35,058 nt of DNA, from the NCBI GenBank assembly GCA_025356185.1, contig JANXUN010000242.1, forward strand, positions 1 through 35,058, given 5' to 3'. The position numbers were made by a program, and so were the translations under genes. This DNA is from Gemmatimonadaceae bacterium. Its GTDB lineage: Bacteria; Gemmatimonadota; Gemmatimonadetes; Gemmatimonadales; Gemmatimonadaceae. Shown one piece after another: positions 31,270 through 35,058 of the stretch. Under the pieces are notes generated by a model. It saw only the letters and a program-made list of their open reading frames with translations. It was not told the origin of the DNA and searched no databases. How positions within the stretch are numbered: the stretch's first letter is position 1; every line of letters starts with the position of its first letter.

Positions 31270-32532
31270 CTACGTCGTTTTCACACGCGGCGAATACTTC
31301 TCCAGGTCGCGACCTAACAACAGCGTCGCGGCCACTAACGCCGCGCTAATCATAAACGGACTTGCTTTACCGACGTTGTCAAACACGAAACCAAAAAACA
31401 CCGGGAAGCCGACGCGCGTGATACCACCAAATGTTTGTTGCACGCCCATGTACAAACCGCGCTCGGCGCTGCTCACCACGCGTGAAAGCATTGCCGTAAC
31501 GCACGGAAACGTGAATGCCGTGCCAAGCGGCAGCATACCGACGGCCAGTGCCAACGTGTAGTAGTTATTGGACAGCGCGATGCCGACTAACCCCGCGGAC
31601 AAGAACAGCAGTCCCCATCGACTCAGTTTCGGTTCTCCAACGCGGTCCACCAACTTGCCTAAGATCAGCGCACGGGTGACGACGCTCAACACGCCAATGT
31701 AGAAAAAGAAGTATCCGATCGTGTCCGCGGTCACGCCAAATCGAAACGACAAAAACAGTGCAAGAATTGACGTGGTGCCTTGAAATGCACCGATCGCAAT
31801 CGCATAAATCAAAATGAGTCGCGACGCCGGCTCGCTGGGATGACTTACGACGCGCAGCACAGCTTCTTTGCTGCCTTTGCGAACGGGCTTGCTCCCGTCG
31901 GCGTTGAGCGTACCGCCGGTAGGCTTACGGGCTTCGGTGAGATAGCGAGATGCGAACATCACGTTGATCACACACAGCGCCGCTGCGACCAATCCTGGGG
32001 TGTGCGAACTCCAGTGCTGCACCCAACTGCCGATGACGGGGCCGATCGCTACACCCGCATTCGTTGCAGCACTCAACCACCCAAGCGATTTCGCGCGGTC
32101 CTCGGGCTTGGTGGCATCCGCGACGTACGCTTGAATCACGCTCACCGTGCCGCCACCCGCGCCTTGTACGATGCGCGACAAAAACAGCAGCCATAAACTG
32201 TCCGCGTACGCGAACACGACGTACGCAATCGCGCTGGCAGTGAGTCCAACAATCAATGCCGGTCGACGACCGTAGCGATCAGAAAAGCGTCCCCAAATCG
32301 GCGCGCTAATCAATTGCGCAACGCTAAATGAGCTCACCAACAGTCCGACGATCAATCCGTTCGCGCCCAAGCTTTTTGCGTAGAACGGCAGCAACGGCAA
32401 GATCATCAACAAGCCGAGCATGTCGATGAACGCCGTCACCATCAGCACGATCAGCTTTCCAAACGCGCTCTTTTCAGGCACTTCTTTGGGCGTACTGGGC
32501 CACGTCGTCGACGTGGCGTTGGGTTCGGTCAC
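31270..32532 (-). CDS. MFS transporter, TetA/DHA1-like
   Basis: A 420-residue inner-membrane transporter of the major facilitator superfamily with about 12 hydrophobic spans. After a polar N-terminal tail of about 25 residues, the first span begins LIVLMVTAFIDMLGLLMILP. Motif A is present in the loop after span 2 (GRFSDRYGRRPALIVG), and the antiporter-type motif C-like stretch follows (SRIVQGAGGGTVSVIQAYVA). The central loop near residue 210 is polar (GSKPVRKGSKEA). The pattern is that of the TetA-type drug:H+ antiporters (DHA1). Its start overlaps the stop of the nucleoside-type permease by ATGA, so it is co-translated with the ABC transporter. It could export a product of nucleoside or sugar metabolism, or be a drug-type exporter. 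Confidence 0.9.
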   Translation of the reverse strand: MTEPNATSTTWPSTPKEVPEKSAFGKLIVLMVTAFIDMLGLLMILPLLPFYAKSLGANGLIVGLLVSSFSVAQLISAPIWGRFSDRYGRRPALIVGLTASAIAYVVFAYADSLWLLFLSRIVQGAGGGTVSVIQAYVADATKPEDRAKSLGWLSAATNAGVAIGPVIGSWVQHWSSHTPGLVAAALCVINVMFASRYLTEARKPTGGTLNADGSKPVRKGSKEAVLRVVSHPSEPASRLILIYAIAIGAFQGTTSILALFLSFRFGVTADTIGYFFFYIGVLSVVTRALILGKLVDRVGEPKLSRWGLLFLSAGLVGIALSNNYYTLALAVGMLPLGTAFTFPCVTAMLSRVVSSAERGLYMGVQQTFGGITRVGFPVFFGFVFDNVGKASPFMISAALVAATLLLGRDLEKYSPRVKTT

Positions 32533-33407
32533 TCAGTTTTTCCTAGTGCAGCGGGTGCGACGCTCCGTCCAACAACGCCGGCGAGCGCGATGATCGTTAA
32601 TACGTACGGAATCATTTCCACGAACTGGCTCGGCACCAACTGCGCGCCCTGTAGTTGAATCTGAAGCGTTTCTGCGGCTGCAAACAACACGCACGCCACT
32701 GCAACACGCATCGGTTCCCATCGACCAAAGATCACTGCGGCGAGCGCGATAAAGCCGCGTCCTGCGGTCATGCCATCGGTAAACTGATGTTGATCAAGCG
32801 CTAAATACGCGCCGCCCAACGCGGCCAGCGCGCCCGACAGAATCAAACCCTTGAGGCGCAGCGGGCCAACCGCGATTCCAAGCGTCGTCGCGGCCTCGGG
32901 TTTTTCGCCAATGGCACGCGCACGTAAACCAAACGGCGTCTGATACAGCAGCCACGCAAGCGCAGGTAAGGCAAAGAGCCCAATCCAGACGACCGGGTTG
33001 GCAAAGCTCGACAACATGGCGTTCGCGGCGACTTCGCCGCCGAAACCGGGCACGCGTGGCGAGTTGCTCGCACTATCAAACACCAAGCGCAAAAAGAATC
33101 GAGTGACCGCCACCACCAACAAGTTGATCGCGACGCCAACAACAACCTGGTTGGCTTTGAATCGCAACGTGGCCACGGCAAGGACGCTCGTAATCACGAG
33201 TCCGGCTACGAGGGCGCCCAACAAACCAACCCACGGACTGCCGCCGTAGTAGCTACCAAGCGCCGCGCCAAACGCGCCCGACAACATCAGCCCTTCAAGA
33301 CCCAATGCAATCACGCCGACGCGCTCGGACATCACGCCACCTGCGGCCGCCAGCAAGTACGGGATCGAAATGCGAATCGTTTGCAGTAAAAACGCGATCG
33401 CACTCAT
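32529..33407 (-). CDS. Nucleoside/BMP-type ABC transporter permease (second subunit)
   Basis: A 292-residue inner-membrane permease of the BMP-associated (YufQ/NupQ) branch of the ribose-type permeases. Landmarks: PYLLAAAGGVMSERVGVIAL, GLEGLMLSGAFGAALGSYYG, GLRARAIGEKPEAATTLGIA, LKGLILSGALAALGGAYLAL, FTDGMTAGRGFIALAAVIFG and WEPMRVAVACVLFAAAETLQ. Start and stop overlap both neighbours by four bases. It pairs with the larger permease at 33404, as in purine or guanosine importers. The substrate class (nucleosides, purines or simple sugars) is inferred from family and gene order. Confidence 0.92.
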   Translation of the reverse strand: MSAIAFLLQTIRISIPYLLAAAGGVMSERVGVIALGLEGLMLSGAFGAALGSYYGGSPWVGLLGALVAGLVITSVLAVATLRFKANQVVVGVAINLLVVAVTRFFLRLVFDSASNSPRVPGFGGEVAANAMLSSFANPVVWIGLFALPALAWLLYQTPFGLRARAIGEKPEAATTLGIAVGPLRLKGLILSGALAALGGAYLALDQHQFTDGMTAGRGFIALAAVIFGRWEPMRVAVACVLFAAAETLQIQLQGAQLVPSQFVEMIPYVLTIIALAGVVGRSVAPAALGKTE

Positions 33408-34525
33408 GGCTTGCGCTCAGCGTTTGGTGCGGCTGCACGACTCAGTGAAGCAACTGCACTTGCTGCCGCAGCGCGCAGTTGCCGCTGGACTTCCGGAACC
33501 GCGGTCGCAACGGCGAGAATCACCACGGCGGTGAGAATATCGGTCAGTTGCTTCGGCACGAGCGCGTTTACCGCCAATCCGCCCTGCGATAACGTGGCGA
33601 ACAGCAGCGCCGCTAACATGATGCCCAGTGGATGATTGCGACCAACAAGCGCGACAGCGATTCCAAGAAATCCCGCGCCACCGGCAAAACCTTCTTCGTA
33701 ATAGCCTTTGTATCCCAATACAAAATTGAGTCCACCCATGCCAGCCAACGCGCCCGAGAGCGCCATGGTCACCAGCAACACGCGGGGCACCTGTACGCCA
33801 CCGTATTCCGCCGCATCAGGCTGCAAACCCACGGCCCGCAGTTCGTAACCGGCGCGTGTGCGAAACAGATACCACCAGCTCACCAATGAAGCGAGAATCG
33901 CGAGCACGATGGTCCAGTTGGCCGCACTGCCGTGAAACACGCTAAACATCGTCGATAGTCGCGGCACGCCGCCGGTATTGATTGGCGGTGTGTGCAGCGT
34001 TTCCGGAATGTGAATTTTTGCGGAGACAATCCAGTTGAGCAGCGCGAGCACCACGAAGTTGAGCATGATGGTCACGATCACTTCGCTCGCACCGAAGCGC
34101 GCGCGCAGCACGCCAGGCACGGCAGCGACGGCAGCGCCTCCGAATGCCGCCGCGACCACGCACGCGAGCAATCCAAAGGCGCCCGGTAGCGATGATGGCA
34201 ACAGCATGCCCATCAGCCCTGCCGCAAACCCACCCATCGCAAGCTGCGATTCCGCCCCGACGTTAAACAGCCCCGCGCGACCCGCGAGTGCAAACGCTAA
34301 GCCCGTGAACGTGAGCGTGGTCGCTTTGTACAATACTTGGCCGATTCCGTAGGCATTGCCCCACGTGCCTTCAACGAGCAATCGATACACCGTCGCGGGT
34401 GATTCTCCAAACGTGAGAATCAACAAGTCACCAACAACCGCGGCGATACTGAGCGCAACGAGAATGGGTAAGACGTCGCCCAAAATGGGTCGCCGCGTCG
34501 TCGTCGATATTACGGTCGCGCTCAT
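33404..34525 (-). CDS. Nucleoside/BMP-type ABC transporter permease (first subunit)
   Basis: A 373-residue inner-membrane permease of the YufP/NupP branch, the partner of the shorter permease. Landmarks: LILTFGESPATVYRLLVEGT, GNAYGIGQVLYKATTLTFTG, LAFALAGRAGLFNVGAESQL, GVLRARFGASEVIVTIMLNF (the conserved R-x-x-x-G-x-x-E-V-x-x-T-I-M-x-N region), RAVGLQPDAAEYGG and GYYEEGFAGGAGFLGIAVAL. Its start overlaps the ATPase stop by four bases, giving the order ATPase, long permease, short permease that is standard for this importer class. No BMP-type lipoprotein is in the window; it may lie beyond the right edge. Confidence 0.93.
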   Translation of the reverse strand: MSATVISTTTRRPILGDVLPILVALSIAAVVGDLLILTFGESPATVYRLLVEGTWGNAYGIGQVLYKATTLTFTGLAFALAGRAGLFNVGAESQLAMGGFAAGLMGMLLPSSLPGAFGLLACVVAAAFGGAAVAAVPGVLRARFGASEVIVTIMLNFVVLALLNWIVSAKIHIPETLHTPPINTGGVPRLSTMFSVFHGSAANWTIVLAILASLVSWWYLFRTRAGYELRAVGLQPDAAEYGGVQVPRVLLVTMALSGALAGMGGLNFVLGYKGYYEEGFAGGAGFLGIAVALVGRNHPLGIMLAALLFATLSQGGLAVNALVPKQLTDILTAVVILAVATAVPEVQRQLRAAAASAVASLSRAAAPNAERKP

Positions 34526-35058
34526 GACGACGCTCCCGTCATGAATCGTCCAAGTATCTCCGGCGTCGCGTCGCTCGCGCGCATCACCGTCGCGAACCGA
34601 CCGCCATACATCACCGCGATGCGATCCGAAAGCGCAATCACTTCTGGCAAATCGGCGCTGACAAGCAAAATGCCTTTCCCGGCGTCGCGCGCCTTGCGCA
34701 GTTGATCGTGAATGAATTCAATCGCACCCACATCGACGCCGCGCGTCGGTTGTGCGGCAAGCAGCACCGTAAAATCGCGCCCCATTTCGCGTGCAATCAC
34801 GATCTTCTGCTGATTGCCGCCAGACAACGCGCGCGCTGGCAATGTCGCAATGGGCGGACGAATATCAAACGTGGACAGCTGACGCGCCGCATTGTCGGCG
34901 ATGCGCGCCGCATCAAGACCCGTCGCGGTGGAAAAGCGATGCTGACGTCCAAGAATCAAGTTGTCGGCAATCGAGTACTCGAGAATGAGTCCGCGACGAT
35001 GACGATCCTCGGGGATGTGCGACAGTCCGGCGTCCGCGCGATCGCGTACGCTCAACGC
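34522..35058 (-). CDS. Nucleoside/sugar-type ABC transporter ATPase, C-terminal fragment
   Basis: The last 178 residues of a double-domain ABC ATPase of the RbsA/YufO type; the gene continues past the right edge. The frame is open to 35058. What remains is the second nucleotide-binding domain: GLSHIPEDRHRRGLILEYS, the signature ALSGGNQQKIVIAREMGRD, the degenerate Walker B region VLLAAQPTRGVDVGAIEFI, and LLVSADLPEVIALSDRIAVM with the switch region. AAQPTRGVDVGAIEFIH is characteristic of ATPases serving BMP-type importers. It drives the two downstream permeases. Partial only because of the window boundary. Confidence 0.93.
   Translation of the reverse strand, partial: ALSVRDRADAGLSHIPEDRHRRGLILEYSIADNLILGRQHRFSTATGLDAARIADNAARQLSTFDIRPPIATLPARALSGGNQQKIVIAREMGRDFTVLLAAQPTRGVDVGAIEFIHDQLRKARDAGKGILLVSADLPEVIALSDRIAVMYGGRFATVMRASDATPEILGRFMTGASS

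Noticed and set aside
1..35058. Search by eye for tRNA, rRNA, insertion sequences and attachment sites
   Set aside because: No cloverleaf with conserved T-loop, no rRNA segment and no transposase or integrase-like protein was recognised; small degraded elements could be missed by eye.

Overview
The window looks like a chromosomal segment of a free-living Gram-negative bacterium with moderately high GC (high 50s by eye). My best guess is a Gemmatimonadota-type soil or sediment organism. Reasons: several outer-membrane barrels (so two membranes), Tat-dependent exported proteins, large secreted M14 and M20 peptidases, many short overlapping operons with few strong Shine-Dalgarno sites, and much sugar and oligosaccharide catabolism. 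The phylum is inferred from general gene content, not from a marker gene. I recognised no rRNA, tRNA, CRISPR array, prophage or intact insertion sequence.

Layout. 1-1134 (minus): the N-terminal two thirds of a sodium:solute symporter, preceded in the same frame by a 32-residue single-membrane-span ORF. 1200-5257 (plus): a type II NADH dehydrogenase, a PAS-containing hybrid histidine kinase and an ANTAR-output response regulator in one tight operon. 5281-6756 (minus): a secreted M20 peptidase. 7108-10136 (plus): a TldD/TldE-type protease pair in which TldD carries a Tat signal and its partner has none. 10142-10855 (minus): a Tat-exported DsrE-like protein. 11015-12289 (plus): an uncharacterised outer-membrane protein. 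12340-14735 (minus): an operon of DUF1684 lipoprotein, TlpA-like thioredoxin and SGNH acetylesterase. 14825-16873 (plus): a small superinfection-immunity-family membrane protein and an Omp85/POTRA-type outer-membrane protein.

16918-31236 is a carbohydrate region: mannonate dehydratase, an oxidoreductase with xylulokinase, a decayed LacI regulator, a decayed aldose 1-epimerase, a 127-bp palindromic element, a giant M14 peptidase, a PfkB kinase with RbsC-like permease and RbsB-like binding protein but no ATPase, a second (inositol dehydrogenase-like) oxidoreductase and 4-alpha-glucanotransferase. 31270-35058 (minus) holds an MFS exporter and a BMP/nucleoside-type ABC importer (two permeases and a partial ATPase), apparently in one transcription unit with the glucanotransferase and the oxidoreductase.

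Working picture: a heterotroph scavenging plant or microbial polysaccharide sugars (uronate, pentose, polyol, maltodextrin), nucleosides and peptides. The clearest oddities are the two neighbouring sugar genes with internal deletions (20825-22424), the palindromic element beside them, the Tat-TldD/signal-less TldE arrangement, the sugar ABC operon without an ATPase, and the mini-ORF in front of the symporter. I see no single obviously new defence or biosynthetic system. The Tat-Tld pair is the best candidate for under-described biology.
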